A stretch of DNA of 12,838 nucleotides from Actinomycetes bacterium (GTDB lineage: Bacteria; Actinomycetota; Actinomycetes; Actinomycetales; Microbacteriaceae). Every line of letters starts with the position of its first letter. Position 1 is the stretch's first letter. Position numbers and translations under genes: made by a program. The notes beneath the pieces were generated by a model. It saw only the letters and a list, made by a program, of their open reading frames with translations. It was not told the origin of the DNA and did no database searches. Shown here piece by piece: positions 5,757 through 12,789 of the stretch. The stretch is from the NCBI GenBank assembly GCA_023451265.1, contig JAEYAG010000261.1, forward strand, positions 1 to 12,838, given 5' to 3'.

Positions 5757-7098
5757 GCTGCTCCCCCGTCGCCGCCGACATCCGCGATATCAGGATGTCG
5801 TAGTCCCGCTGCTGCTGCGCGAGCGCCGCGTCGACGTCGAGCGTCAGGACCCGCCGATCACGCATGGTCCACGACCCTCCGACGAGCGACGAGGCGACGG
5901 ATGCGCCGCTCGTGCCGTAGACGAGCGCCGCCTCGAGCGACTGGGCGCCGCGCGGACCGCGGCCCACCTCGGCGAGTGGAATCGCGATGAGATCGGCGAC
6001 GGCGCCGGCTCGCAGCATACCGTCTCCCTCCGCACCACCGAGAGCGCGGTGCCCGTTCACGGTCGCTATTCCGAGGATCTCGGCGGGGGTCACCTCATTC
6101 GGCACCTGCGAAGTGAAGGCGGCGAGCTTGCCGAGCGTGCGCATCTCCTCGAAGAGGTCGACGCCCGTGTTGTTGCACACGTTGTCGGAACCGAGCGAGA
6201 CGTTCACGCCCGCATCGAGCGCGGCACGGACGGGCGCCGCAGGCACCCCCGACTGCATCGCGACCGACGGGATGACCGCCATCGACGCGCGCGTGCCGGC
6301 CAACAGCGGCAGCTCGTCGACGGGCACCGTGTTGCAGTGCGCGAGGATCGTCGGCACCTCGAGCATGCCCATCGCGACGAGCTGCTCGAGGCTGCTCGTC
6401 CCGGTGTGCTCGTGGCACCAGTCGTCTTCCTCTGACGACGTGGAGAAGTGCACGTGCAGGCCGGCGCCGAGGCGCGTCGCGGCCTCGAGCTCGGCCACCA
6501 TCGCCTCAGGCGTGTTGTCGACGAAGTAGGCGTGCGGGCCGAGCCATCCGCGCACGATGTCGGATGCGCCCTGCATCGATTCGGCGAAAGCCGTGGCAGC
6601 GGCGAGCTCGCGTGCCCGCGCGGTGTCGTCCCCGAGCTCGACGATGCCCCAGGCGAGCGCCGCGCGCAGCCCCGACTCGAGGACGACGGGCGCGATGCGG
6701 TCGGCGTAGAAGTACTGGTCGGCGAAGGCCGTGATGCCGTGCCGGATGAAGTCGGCGCAGCTGACCGCGACGGATGCCGGGACGAGCTCCGGTGTGAGGT
6801 GCGCCTCACGCGTGCGCAGCACGGCGAGGAAGCCCTCCATCGTGAGGAGCGAGTGTCCCTCGGCGACGCCGCGCATGAGCGACATCGGGGTGTGTGCGTG
6901 GGTGTTGACGAGGCCCGGCATGACGAGGCTCGCACCCAGGTCGACGACATCGGGACCGACCGGGCGGGGGCCGGTCACCGCCGAGACGGCGACGATGCGA
7001 CCCCCGTCGAGCTCGATGACGCCGGGCTCGAACACGTCACCCGTGCCCGTCCAGACGATGTCTGCGACGATCAGTCGGGGGCTCTCGGGGGTGGTCAT
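5743..7098 (-). CDS. Amidohydrolase-superfamily enzyme, MTA/SAH-deaminase-like group
   Basis: A 451-aa amidohydrolase with the flanking small beta-sandwich and the barrel. Metal-site residues are His67 and His69 in MPGLVNTHAHTPMSL, His217 in GLHVHFSTSSEED, His254 in ILAHCNTV and Asp305 in SLGSDNVCNN. Segments such as NTHAHTPMSLMRG and LFEEMRTLGKLAAF recall deaminases of methylthioadenosine, S-adenosylhomocysteine, 5'-deoxyadenosine, 8-oxoguanine and related purines. At the place where those enzymes have HxxE (the Glu that protonates the leaving ammonia), this protein reads HFST, so the Glu appears to be Thr220; Glu223/224 are nearby. The substrate is therefore open and may not be a standard purine amine. 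The start at 7098 overlaps the ATPase stop as ATGA, with AAAGGA about 8 nt upstream. In context it would act on the imported nucleoside-like compound in the cytoplasm. Confidence 0.88.
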   Translation of the reverse strand: MTTPESPRLIVADIVWTGTGDVFEPGVIELDGGRIVAVSAVTGPRPVGPDVVDLGASLVMPGLVNTHAHTPMSLMRGVAEGHSLLTMEGFLAVLRTREAHLTPELVPASVAVSCADFIRHGITAFADQYFYADRIAPVVLESGLRAALAWGIVELGDDTARARELAAATAFAESMQGASDIVRGWLGPHAYFVDNTPEAMVAELEAATRLGAGLHVHFSTSSEEDDWCHEHTGTSSLEQLVAMGMLEVPTILAHCNTVPVDELPLLAGTRASMAVIPSVAMQSGVPAAPVRAALDAGVNVSLGSDNVCNNTGVDLFEEMRTLGKLAAFTSQVPNEVTPAEILGIATVNGHRALGGAEGDGMLRAGAVADLIAIPLAEVGRGPRGAQSLEAALVYGTSGASVASSLVGGSWTMRDRRVLTLDVDAALAQQQRDYDILISRMSAATGEQHGRV

Positions 7099-8627
7099 GC
7101 GGCATCCTTTCCACCGGCCATGATGCGGCCGATCCGTTCACGGTCGACGTCGGCCCGTGCGAACGGGCCGATCAGCTCGCCCCGATACATCACCGCGATG
7201 CGGTGCGACAGAGCGAGAACCTCGTCGAGTTCCGTTGACACCAGCAGCACACCGGAGCCCTCCGCACACGCCGCGAGCAGCGAGCGGTGGACGAACTCGA
7301 TCGAGCCGACGTCGAGGCCACGCGTGGGTTGGTTCGCGAGAACGACCGCGGGTTCGCCGGCGAGCTCGCGGCCGATGACGATCTTCTGCAGATTGCCGCC
7401 GGAGAGCGAGCCGACGGCACGCGCGGGGGCGGCGCCGCGCACTTCGTAGTCGGCGATGACCTGCTGCGCGAACGCCCGGCGGGCCTTGCGCGCGATGACG
7501 CCGAGCCTGCTGAACCGACGCGAGCGGAAGGCCGTCGCGACGACGTTCTCCTCGAGGGTCGCGGTGAGATTGAGGCCCACGGTCATGCGATCGGCGGCGA
7601 TGTGGGCGAGCCCCGCCTCGCGGATGCGGGCGGGCCTGCGCCCGGCGACGGGCACGCCTCGGACGTCGACGGCGCCGGCGTCGAGGGGCAGGAGCCCCGC
7701 GATCGCCTCGATGAGCTCGTCCTGGCCGTTGCCGCTGACGCCCGCGATGCCGAGGATCTCGCCACCGCGGATCTCGAACTGCACGCCGTCGGCGTCCTCA
7801 GGGGTCGCCGCGTGGCGCAGCCCCGTGACGCCGAGCACGGTGTCGCGCAGCGGCAGGACGGGCGGCTCGGTCTGCTGGGCGACGTCGCGACCCACCATGA
7901 GGCGAGCGAGTTCGGCATCGTCTGCCTCGCCGCGCCGGAGTGTCGCGACGACGCGACCGCGTCGCATGACGACGATGCGGTCGGCGACCGCCTGCACCTC
8001 GGGGAGCTTGTGCGAGATGAACAGGACCGATCGGCCTCCCGCGGCGAGCCGACGGATGAGGCCTGTCAGCTCCTCCGCCTCACCCGGCGTGAGAACGGCG
8101 GTCGGCTCGTCGAAGATGAGGGTCTGCGCGTCGGCGGCGAGCGCCTTGAGGATCTCGACCCGCTGCTGCGCACCGATCGACAGGGTGTCGACGCGCCGCG
8201 TCGGGTCGATCCGGAGGCCGCTCTCGGCGGCGAGCTGTGCGACGCGCTCCCGGGCGTGCTTGTCGTCGTACAGACCGAGCCGCGCGGGCTCGCGTCCGAG
8301 CAGCACGTTCTGGGCGACGGTGAAGCTCGGCACGAGTTCGAAGTGCTGATGCACCATGCCGAGGCCCGCCGCGATGGCATCCTGCGGATCACCGATCGTG
8401 CGCGGCTCGCCCTCGATGAGGATCTCTCCGGCATCCGGATTATGCACCCCGAACAGCAGGTTCATGAGGGTGCTCTTGCCCGTGCCGTTCTCGCCGATGA
8501 TGGCGACGACCTCACCGGGCCAGACCTCGAACGACACGTCGGCGACAGCGAGCACGCCGGAGGAGGCGAAGTACTTGCGGAGCCCCCGCGTCTCAAGCCG
8601 CGGAACGCGCGTCGAGGTCTGGTCCAT
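7095..8627 (-). CDS. BMP-type (nucleoside-like) ABC importer, double-domain ATPase
   Basis: A 510-aa fused ATPase with two nucleotide-binding halves. Half one has Walker A GENGTGKST (45-53), Q-loop Gln94, the signature-like LSIGAQQ (149-155) and Walker B LIFDEP (170-175). Half two has a degenerate Walker A, AGVSGNGQDEL (295-305), a canonical LSGGNLQ (408-414) and ANQPTRGLD (431-439), in which Asn-Gln replaces Asp-Glu. This asymmetric pattern is normal for the sugar/nucleoside (CUT2- and BMP-type) importer ATPases, so one composite site probably does most hydrolysis. It powers uptake with the two permeases and lipoprotein encoded just upstream. AAGGA about 7 nt before the ATG at 8627 fixes the start; the binding-protein stop is 23 bp upstream. 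Its stop overlaps the amidohydrolase start by 4 bp (ATGA). Confidence 0.95.
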   Translation of the reverse strand: MDQTSTRVPRLETRGLRKYFASSGVLAVADVSFEVWPGEVVAIIGENGTGKSTLMNLLFGVHNPDAGEILIEGEPRTIGDPQDAIAAGLGMVHQHFELVPSFTVAQNVLLGREPARLGLYDDKHARERVAQLAAESGLRIDPTRRVDTLSIGAQQRVEILKALAADAQTLIFDEPTAVLTPGEAEELTGLIRRLAAGGRSVLFISHKLPEVQAVADRIVVMRRGRVVATLRRGEADDAELARLMVGRDVAQQTEPPVLPLRDTVLGVTGLRHAATPEDADGVQFEIRGGEILGIAGVSGNGQDELIEAIAGLLPLDAGAVDVRGVPVAGRRPARIREAGLAHIAADRMTVGLNLTATLEENVVATAFRSRRFSRLGVIARKARRAFAQQVIADYEVRGAAPARAVGSLSGGNLQKIVIGRELAGEPAVVLANQPTRGLDVGSIEFVHRSLLAACAEGSGVLLVSTELDEVLALSHRIAVMYRGELIGPFARADVDRERIGRIMAGGKDAA

Positions 8628-8650
8628 GGTGATGTCCTTGTGGTGCTGGG

Positions 8651-9736
8651 TCAGCTGCCGAGGCCGAGGGCCACGCAGTCGGCACTGGTCGGGTCGTTCA
8701 GCGCGTCGCAGACCGTGAGGTCGCCCGCGAGGATCTGCTCCTTGAGTCCGTCGACCTGGGTCTGGATCTCGGGCAGCTGCGCGACCATGTCGGCGGGACC
8801 GTTGTCGGCGAAGACGGTCGAGCCGTCATCCCACGAGAGTCCGCTGACGCCGTCGGACATGCCGGCCGCGACGAAGCCCGACTGGAAGTTCCCGTCCATG
8901 GCCGCCTTGATGAGGTTGAACGTCGTCATGTCGACGCGCTTCATGACCGATGTGATGACGGTGCCGGGGGCATCGCCGTCCTGGTTCGAGTCGACGCCGA
9001 TCGCGTAGGCGCCCTGCTCGGTCGCGGCCGTGAACACACCTTGACCGGACAGGCCTGCGACGGCGTAGACGATGTCGTTGCCGGACTGATAGAGCGCGAG
9101 TGCGGCCTCCTGCCCGACGGACGGATCGGAGTACTCGTTGTTGAGGTAGCTCGGCGTGACGACGCAGTCGGGGCACGCGGCGAGGACGCCCTGCTTGTAT
9201 CCGTAGAAGAACTGGTTGATGCCGGGGTTGTCGCCACCGAGCACTGCGCCGACCTTCTTCGTCGTCGTGAGCGAGCCGGCGACATAGCCGCCGAGGAAGC
9301 TCGAGTCGTTGACGTTGATCGAGTAGGCCTGCACGTTGTCCGGCAGCTCGTCGACGTAGATGTCACTCGGCACGCCGAACAGCTGGTCGGGGTTCTCGTT
9401 CGCGACGGCGAGCAGCGAGTCGGGGTCGAGGCCCGGCGCGAGGATGATGTCAGGGTGCGTCGCAACCGTCGAGCGCAGGACGGCCTCCTGCTGCGAGACC
9501 GATTCAGCCTCGACGACGCGGCCCGTCACGCCGAGCTCCTGCTCGGCGAGCTTCGCGCCCGCGATCGACGAGTCGATGTAGCCGCCGTCGCCGGCAGCGC
9601 CGGGAGTCACGAGGGCGTAGGTGAAGGTCGCGTCATCGGTGCTCGTCGCGGCGGTGGACTCGCCGGCGCAGCCGGCAAGGGCCAGCACACCGGTGAGGGC
9701 GAGGGCGGCGGCGGCCGCCATTCGGGTTCGGGTCAT
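8651..9736 (-). CDS. BMP/PnrA-family substrate-binding lipoprotein
   Basis: A 361-aa precursor. MTRTR, a hydrophobic stretch and the lipobox LAGC (Cys23) show a lipoprotein exported and anchored to the outer face of the membrane. The mature part follows the BMP family: EAVLRSTVATHPDIILAPG, SFLGGYVAGSLT, AGLSGQGVFTAATEQGAYAIGVDSNQD and VITSVMKRVD. BMP proteins such as PnrA bind purine nucleosides for ABC uptake. The first ligand-loop region, usually DxSFN-like, reads GDGGYIDSS here, so ligand choice may differ. A Cys pair near the C-terminus (in TVCDALNDPTSADC) could form a disulfide. The ATG at 9736 is chosen over an in-frame ATG at 9820 because it gives a proper signal peptide and has AAGGAG upstream. 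It overlaps the permease stop by 4 bp. It is third in the unit, whereas the binding protein is often first. Confidence 0.93.
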   Translation of the reverse strand: MTRTRMAAAAALALTGVLALAGCAGESTAATSTDDATFTYALVTPGAAGDGGYIDSSIAGAKLAEQELGVTGRVVEAESVSQQEAVLRSTVATHPDIILAPGLDPDSLLAVANENPDQLFGVPSDIYVDELPDNVQAYSINVNDSSFLGGYVAGSLTTTKKVGAVLGGDNPGINQFFYGYKQGVLAACPDCVVTPSYLNNEYSDPSVGQEAALALYQSGNDIVYAVAGLSGQGVFTAATEQGAYAIGVDSNQDGDAPGTVITSVMKRVDMTTFNLIKAAMDGNFQSGFVAAGMSDGVSGLSWDDGSTVFADNGPADMVAQLPEIQTQVDGLKEQILAGDLTVCDALNDPTSADCVALGLGS

Positions 9737-10713
9737 CGGTTCTCTCCTTGAGTGGATGTGGAAGTTGGAGCAGGGTGGGGCGTCTTTCGGCGGAGGGACA
9801 GGCGCGAGCTGCGTACCCACAGGCGCGTCACCTGCCCGCGGGATTTGGCGCGCAGTCCGACCAGGACGAGAGCGACGAACGCCGCGCCCTGGGGGATGAA
9901 CTGCGTGAGGTTGGCGGGTACGTCGAATTGCTGCAGGCGGATGCTGGCGGCGCTGGCCAGTCCGAAGATGCCCGCCGCAGGAATCAGGAAGGCCGGCTTG
10001 TTGAGGGCGAGCAGGGCCGCCGTGATGCCGATCCAGCCGCGCTCGGCGCTCATGTTGCGGGTGAACAGACCGAGGTCACCGATCGACAGGTAGGCGCCAC
10101 CGAGCCCGGCGATCGCGCCGGCCGCGATGAGCGTGAGCACCTGTGTGCGTCCGACCTTGAGTCCCGCGCTCGCGGCGGCGCCGGGTGCCTCGCCGACGGC
10201 GAGCAGGTGCCGGCCGGGCCGGGTGCGGAACCAGATCGCGATGAGCGCCACGAGGATGTACGCGAGGTACACCAGCCAGTTGAGTCGCGAGAGCAGGTTG
10301 CCGACGAACGGCAGGTCGCTGAGCAGAGGGATCACGATCGCGGGCACCGTGTCGACGTCGGGCTTGTAGGTGCCGACGCCGCCGAGGAACGACCGCATGA
10401 AAAAGACGGTCGATTGCAGCACCAGGATGTTCAGACCGATCGCGAGCACGACGAGGTCGACGCCGAACAGGTGCGCCATCGCCATGATCGCGCCGATGAC
10501 GGCTCCCGCCGCCGCGGCCGCGAGGACGCCGACGAACGTGTTGCCGGTCGTCGCGGCCACGAGGATGCCCACGAAGGCGCCCATGAGCACCTTCGACTCG
10601 ATCGCGAGGTTCAGCACGCCCGCGCGCGCCGAGAGCATCGACGCGATCGCGGCGAACAGGATCGGGGTCGTGAGCCGGATGCCGGAGTTCAGGAAGTCGG
10701 CGAAGAAGATCAT
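9733..10713 (-). CDS. BMP-type ABC importer permease 2
   Basis: A 326-aa polytopic membrane protein of the branched-chain/CUT2-type permease family (BPD_transp_2), with about eight to ten hydrophobic segments. The motif ARAGVLNLAIESKVLMGAF (about 29-47) is the family's ERAGVLNLGIEG-like cytoplasmic loop, and GLKVGRTQVLTLIAAGAIAGLGG further on is also typical. With permease 1 it forms the translocation channel. The C-terminal 25 residues (RRKTPHPAPTSTSTQGENR region) are polar and probably cytoplasmic. The gene starts inside the permease 1 stop (ATGA, 10710-10713), with CGGAG about 11 nt upstream, and ends inside the start of the lipoprotein gene (9733-9736). These overlaps suggest translational coupling and matched amounts. 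Confidence 0.93.
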   Translation of the reverse strand: MIFFADFLNSGIRLTTPILFAAIASMLSARAGVLNLAIESKVLMGAFVGILVAATTGNTFVGVLAAAAAGAVIGAIMAMAHLFGVDLVVLAIGLNILVLQSTVFFMRSFLGGVGTYKPDVDTVPAIVIPLLSDLPFVGNLLSRLNWLVYLAYILVALIAIWFRTRPGRHLLAVGEAPGAAASAGLKVGRTQVLTLIAAGAIAGLGGAYLSIGDLGLFTRNMSAERGWIGITAALLALNKPAFLIPAAGIFGLASAASIRLQQFDVPANLTQFIPQGAAFVALVLVGLRAKSRGQVTRLWVRSSRLSLRRKTPHPAPTSTSTQGENR

Positions 10714-11825
10714 GAGGCGGGTGCTCCGATTCGGCGGGGCGGCTCCGCGGCATCCATCGCACGATTCGCCCGACGTCGCTCACGTGCCCGCTCGATGCGA
10801 GTGAGCAGCGGCGCCTGCACCGCGACGAGCACGATCATGAGGGCGAGCACCGTCGAGCCGATCTCACGCGGGACGCCGAGCATGATCTGCAGTCCGTTGA
10901 CGGCTCCGACCGTGACCCCTGCGTAGAGGATGCCGACGATGCCGGCGCCGATCGCGGTCGTGCCACCGAGGATCGCGGCGGTCAGGCCCGTGAGGCCGGT
11001 GCCGTCGCTGAACCCCTCGACGACGCGGTAGTTCGCGCCGAGCACCTGGATGCCGCCGCCGATGCCGGCGAGCGCGCCGCCGATGAGACCCGCGCGCAAC
11101 ACGCTCGACGACGCCGACATGCCCGCGTATCGCGCGAACAGGGTCGCCTCGCCGCTCATCCGCTGCTCGTAGCCGCGCGTCGTGCGGCTCATGTAGAACC
11201 ACACCGCGACGCATGCGATGACCGCGAGCACGAAGCCGACGCCGACCTTCGTGGAGGCGTCAAAGAGCGCCAGGCGCGCGGTCGGCAGGATCGACGGGGT
11301 GTAGCCGACGGTCGACGCCTCGGCGCGGAGCGGGTAGTTCACGAGGAAGTCGAGCAGGAGCCCCGCCATCGCGTTGAGGACGATCGTGATGATGAGCTCG
11401 TTGACGCCGAGGTAGACCTTGAGGATGGCGGGGATCACGCCCCACAGCGCGCCGATGATCGCCGCGGCTGCGAGGCACAGGACGGGGTGCACGCCGGCCG
11501 GTGCGGGGATCGCGAAGCCGACGACGGCCGCGGCGAGGCCGCCGAGCGCGTACTGGCCTTCCTGCCCGATGCTGAACAGACCGCTGCGCAGGCTCACGAC
11601 GGCGCCCAGCGCACAGAAGATGATGGGGCCCGCGAGGCTCAGCGTGCCGCCGAGGTTGCAGTAGGCGGCGTCGCAGCTGAACCCGGCCTGGATCACGGTG
11701 CCAGCGGCCTCCCACGGCGAGACGCCGAGGGAGGAGATCAGGAGTCCGCCGATGGCGAGCGCGAACACGACCGCGATGGCCGGCAGCGCCAAGCGCCACG
11801 CGTTGCGCTGCACACTCTCTCGCAT
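10710..11825 (-). CDS. BMP-type ABC importer permease 1, first gene of the eight-gene unit
   Basis: A 371-aa polytopic membrane protein of the same family as permease 2. Hydrophobic segments begin at about residues 12-33, 60-79 and 95-125 and continue to near residue 350. GLFSIGQEGQYALGG (82-96) and GVNELIITIVLNAMAGLLLDF (140-160) are hallmark motifs of this permease type. A loop with two Cys (51 and 56, in FSCDAAYCNLGG) lies between the first two membrane segments, probably outside the cell, and could form a small disulfide loop. The C-terminus is Arg-rich and cytoplasmic (RIERARERRRANRA). GAGGA about 7 nt before the ATG at 11825 supports this start. Upstream lies the regulatory region 11826-11960. 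The gene pairs with permease 2 as the two different halves of the channel. Confidence 0.94.
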   Translation of the reverse strand: MRESVQRNAWRLALPAIAVVFALAIGGLLISSLGVSPWEAAGTVIQAGFSCDAAYCNLGGTLSLAGPIIFCALGAVVSLRSGLFSIGQEGQYALGGLAAAVVGFAIPAPAGVHPVLCLAAAAIIGALWGVIPAILKVYLGVNELIITIVLNAMAGLLLDFLVNYPLRAEASTVGYTPSILPTARLALFDASTKVGVGFVLAVIACVAVWFYMSRTTRGYEQRMSGEATLFARYAGMSASSSVLRAGLIGGALAGIGGGIQVLGANYRVVEGFSDGTGLTGLTAAILGGTTAIGAGIVGILYAGVTVGAVNGLQIMLGVPREIGSTVLALMIVLVAVQAPLLTRIERARERRRANRAMDAAEPPRRIGAPAS

Positions 11826-11853
11826 CTGCTGGTCCTCGTTCTGCGCCGTCTGA

Positions 11854-11881
11854 GCCGAAGGTTTCGGCGGTGGCTTTCGGC
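11854..11881 (-). promoter_or_regulatory. Two alternative leader hairpins before permease 1
   Basis: The segment GCCGAA (11854-11859) can pair either with TTCGGC at 11863-11868 (3-nt loop) or with TTCGGC at 11876-11881. The two hairpins are mutually exclusive and lie about 30-55 nt upstream of the permease 1 ATG on the transcript. They could affect RNA stability or translation. The stems are only 6 bp and the conclusion is weak. Confidence 0.25.
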
Positions 11882-11903
11882 GTGGTTCGAGGATGCCGGG
11901 AGC

Positions 11904-11955
11904 GTGTTACGAATTCACATGGATGATGTTTCCCTGGTGTTACGAATTCACATGG
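11904..11955 (-). promoter_or_regulatory. Putative promoter/operator: two exact 19-bp direct repeats
   Basis: GTGTTACGAATTCACATGG occurs exactly at 11904-11922 and 11937-11955, a 33-bp period (about three helical turns, so same DNA face). The 14-bp spacer between them holds ATGATG (11923-11928), which on the minus strand reads CATCAT, a possible -10, with GTGAAT at a -35-like distance inside the distal repeat. The repeats would then flank or cover the promoter of the eight-gene unit, as expected for operators. The DeoR-type regulator is the natural candidate protein. Being more AT-rich than its surroundings fits a control region. The exact repeat is a fact; the promoter and operator roles are inference. 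Confidence 0.5.
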
Positions 11956-12030
11956 GTGGGGTGGGGCAGCATCCCTTCGCGTGGCAGTCGTGTCGACCTC
12001 GCCGAGCGGGAGGCCACCACGAGTGCCACC
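11951..12030. repeat. Dispersed copy (unit D) of the 84-bp hairpin element
   Basis: The segment shares GGTGGGG-CAGCATCCCTTC, then GTGGCAGTCGTG (from 11981), and ends GGCCACCACGAGTGCCACC, in the same order and spacing as the 84-bp repeats at 2411-2578. Its arms (11981-11998 and about 12013-12029) pair imperfectly. It lies just after the stop codon of the ComB-like gene and its distal edge touches the second 19-bp repeat, so it may end ComB-like transcription before the importer promoter. Confidence 0.65.
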
Positions 12031-12039
12031 GGGCGGGGG

Positions 12040-12684
12040 TCAGGCTGCGACGAAGGCGCCGGCGCGGAGGACCGGGACGGCGGCGACGGCATCCAGTTGC
12101 GCGGCGTGCAGGGTCTCGTCGCGCCGGTCGCGAGCGAGGAGCTCCTGTCCCGACCCGCTCGAGGTCAGCAGGTGCCGGGTCGCGCGCGCCAAGCCCCGGT
12201 TCGCCTCGCAGACGGCGGCCGCCTCGGGCGACGTGTGGTCCAGCCCCAGCGCGCCGATCGCGTCGATGACGGCACCCGCGCCGAGCAGATCCTCGACCGC
12301 GAAGCGCAGCGGTGCGCCGGGCTCGCGGCCCGTGAGCTCGCCCGCCGCGATGACCGCGACGCTCGTCCGCGCCGCGCAGCGGGTCTGCTCGGCGAGCACC
12401 TCGCGAGCGACGGCGGCCGCGTTGCGCAGGCATCCGAGCAGGACGACGGGGCTGTGCGCGGCGGCCGCGGCGTGCGCCGCGACGCGGGCACCGTTGAGGG
12501 ACACGGCATGCGCCGCGGCATCCAGCGGCACCGTCTCGCCCTCAGCAACCCGGTCGGTCACCGTGGAGCTGAACCGCAGCACATCGACCACGACGACGAT
12601 GTCGGATGCCGCGAGCCGGTCGAGCCCGTCGACTCCCCACTCGAAGCGGATCTGATAGCGGGACTGGTCGAACGGCGTGCTCAC
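12040..12684 (-). CDS. ComB-like protein (2-phosphosulfolactate phosphatase family)
   Basis: A 214-aa protein of the ComB family. DIVVVVDVLRFSSTVTDRVAEG (near residues 28-49) matches the family's VDVLRAST-type segment, followed by SLNGARVA and LLGCLRNAAAVA, which align with the SPNG and NA..VA motifs. In methanogens ComB removes phosphate from 2-phosphosulfolactate in coenzyme M synthesis; actinobacteria are not known to make coenzyme M by that route, so the substrate here is unknown and another phospho-acid is possible. The GTG at 12684 is chosen because TACGCT lies exactly 6 nt upstream and the family-like sequence STPFDQSRYQIRFEWG starts immediately after it; an ATG at 12744 would add 20 low-complexity residues across the repeat region. 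No signal peptide, so probably cytoplasmic. It appears monocistronic. Confidence 0.78.
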   Translation of the reverse strand: MSTPFDQSRYQIRFEWGVDGLDRLAASDIVVVVDVLRFSSTVTDRVAEGETVPLDAAAHAVSLNGARVAAHAAAAAHSPVVLLGCLRNAAAVAREVLAEQTRCAARTSVAVIAAGELTGREPGAPLRFAVEDLLGAGAVIDAIGALGLDHTSPEAAAVCEANRGLARATRHLLTSSGSGQELLARDRRDETLHAAQLDAVAAVPVLRAGAFVAA

Positions 12685-12696
12685 CGCTCCAGCGTA
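12685..12696 (-). promoter_or_regulatory. Leaderless -10 box of the ComB-like gene
   Basis: TACGCT (12696-12691 on the minus strand) is followed by exactly 6 nt and the GTG start at 12684. No separate Shine-Dalgarno fits well; the GGAG within the 6-nt spacer is too close to the start codon. The same TANNNT plus 6 nt arrangement occurs before pxpA, the methyltransferase gene and the short ORF at 1825. Confidence 0.5.
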
Positions 12697-12725
12697 GGCG
12701 GCGGCGCCGCGCGCAGCGCGTGCGT

Positions 12726-12789
12726 GAGAAACCACATCCTGCATGAGAGACGCGTGCTCCCGTGGTTTCTCGCGCAGAAGTGGTTTCTC
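12726..12789. repeat. Three copies of a 10-bp word GTGGTTTCTC, one inverted
   Basis: GTGGTTTCTC occurs directly at 12762-12771 and 12780-12789 (18-bp period, both followed by GCG), and inverted as GAGAAACCAC at 12726-12735. The inverted and first direct copy could form a 10-bp stem around a 26-nt loop. It lies upstream of the ComB-like gene. From 12790 to the window end only GC-rich sequence without a recognisable gene is visible. Confidence 0.6.

Noticed and set aside
4695..6435. Overlapping plus-strand frames opposite the DeoR and amidohydrolase genes
   Set aside because: No recognisable domains; the minus-strand genes have complete motifs, ribosome sites and operon spacing.
7287..9008. 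Long plus-strand open frame opposite the ATPase and binding-protein genes
   Set aside because: The protein is Asp/Arg/Gly-rich low complexity, and the opposite strand has canonical ABC ATPase and BMP motifs.
9737..9820. 28-residue N-terminal extension of the BMP lipoprotein
   Set aside because: It would bury the signal peptide and lipobox; ATG 9736 has AAGGAG and the ATGA overlap typical of this unit.
9748..10926. Long plus-strand open frame opposite the permeases
   Set aside because: Extreme acidic and His/Arg content without domains; the minus strand encodes hallmark permease motifs.
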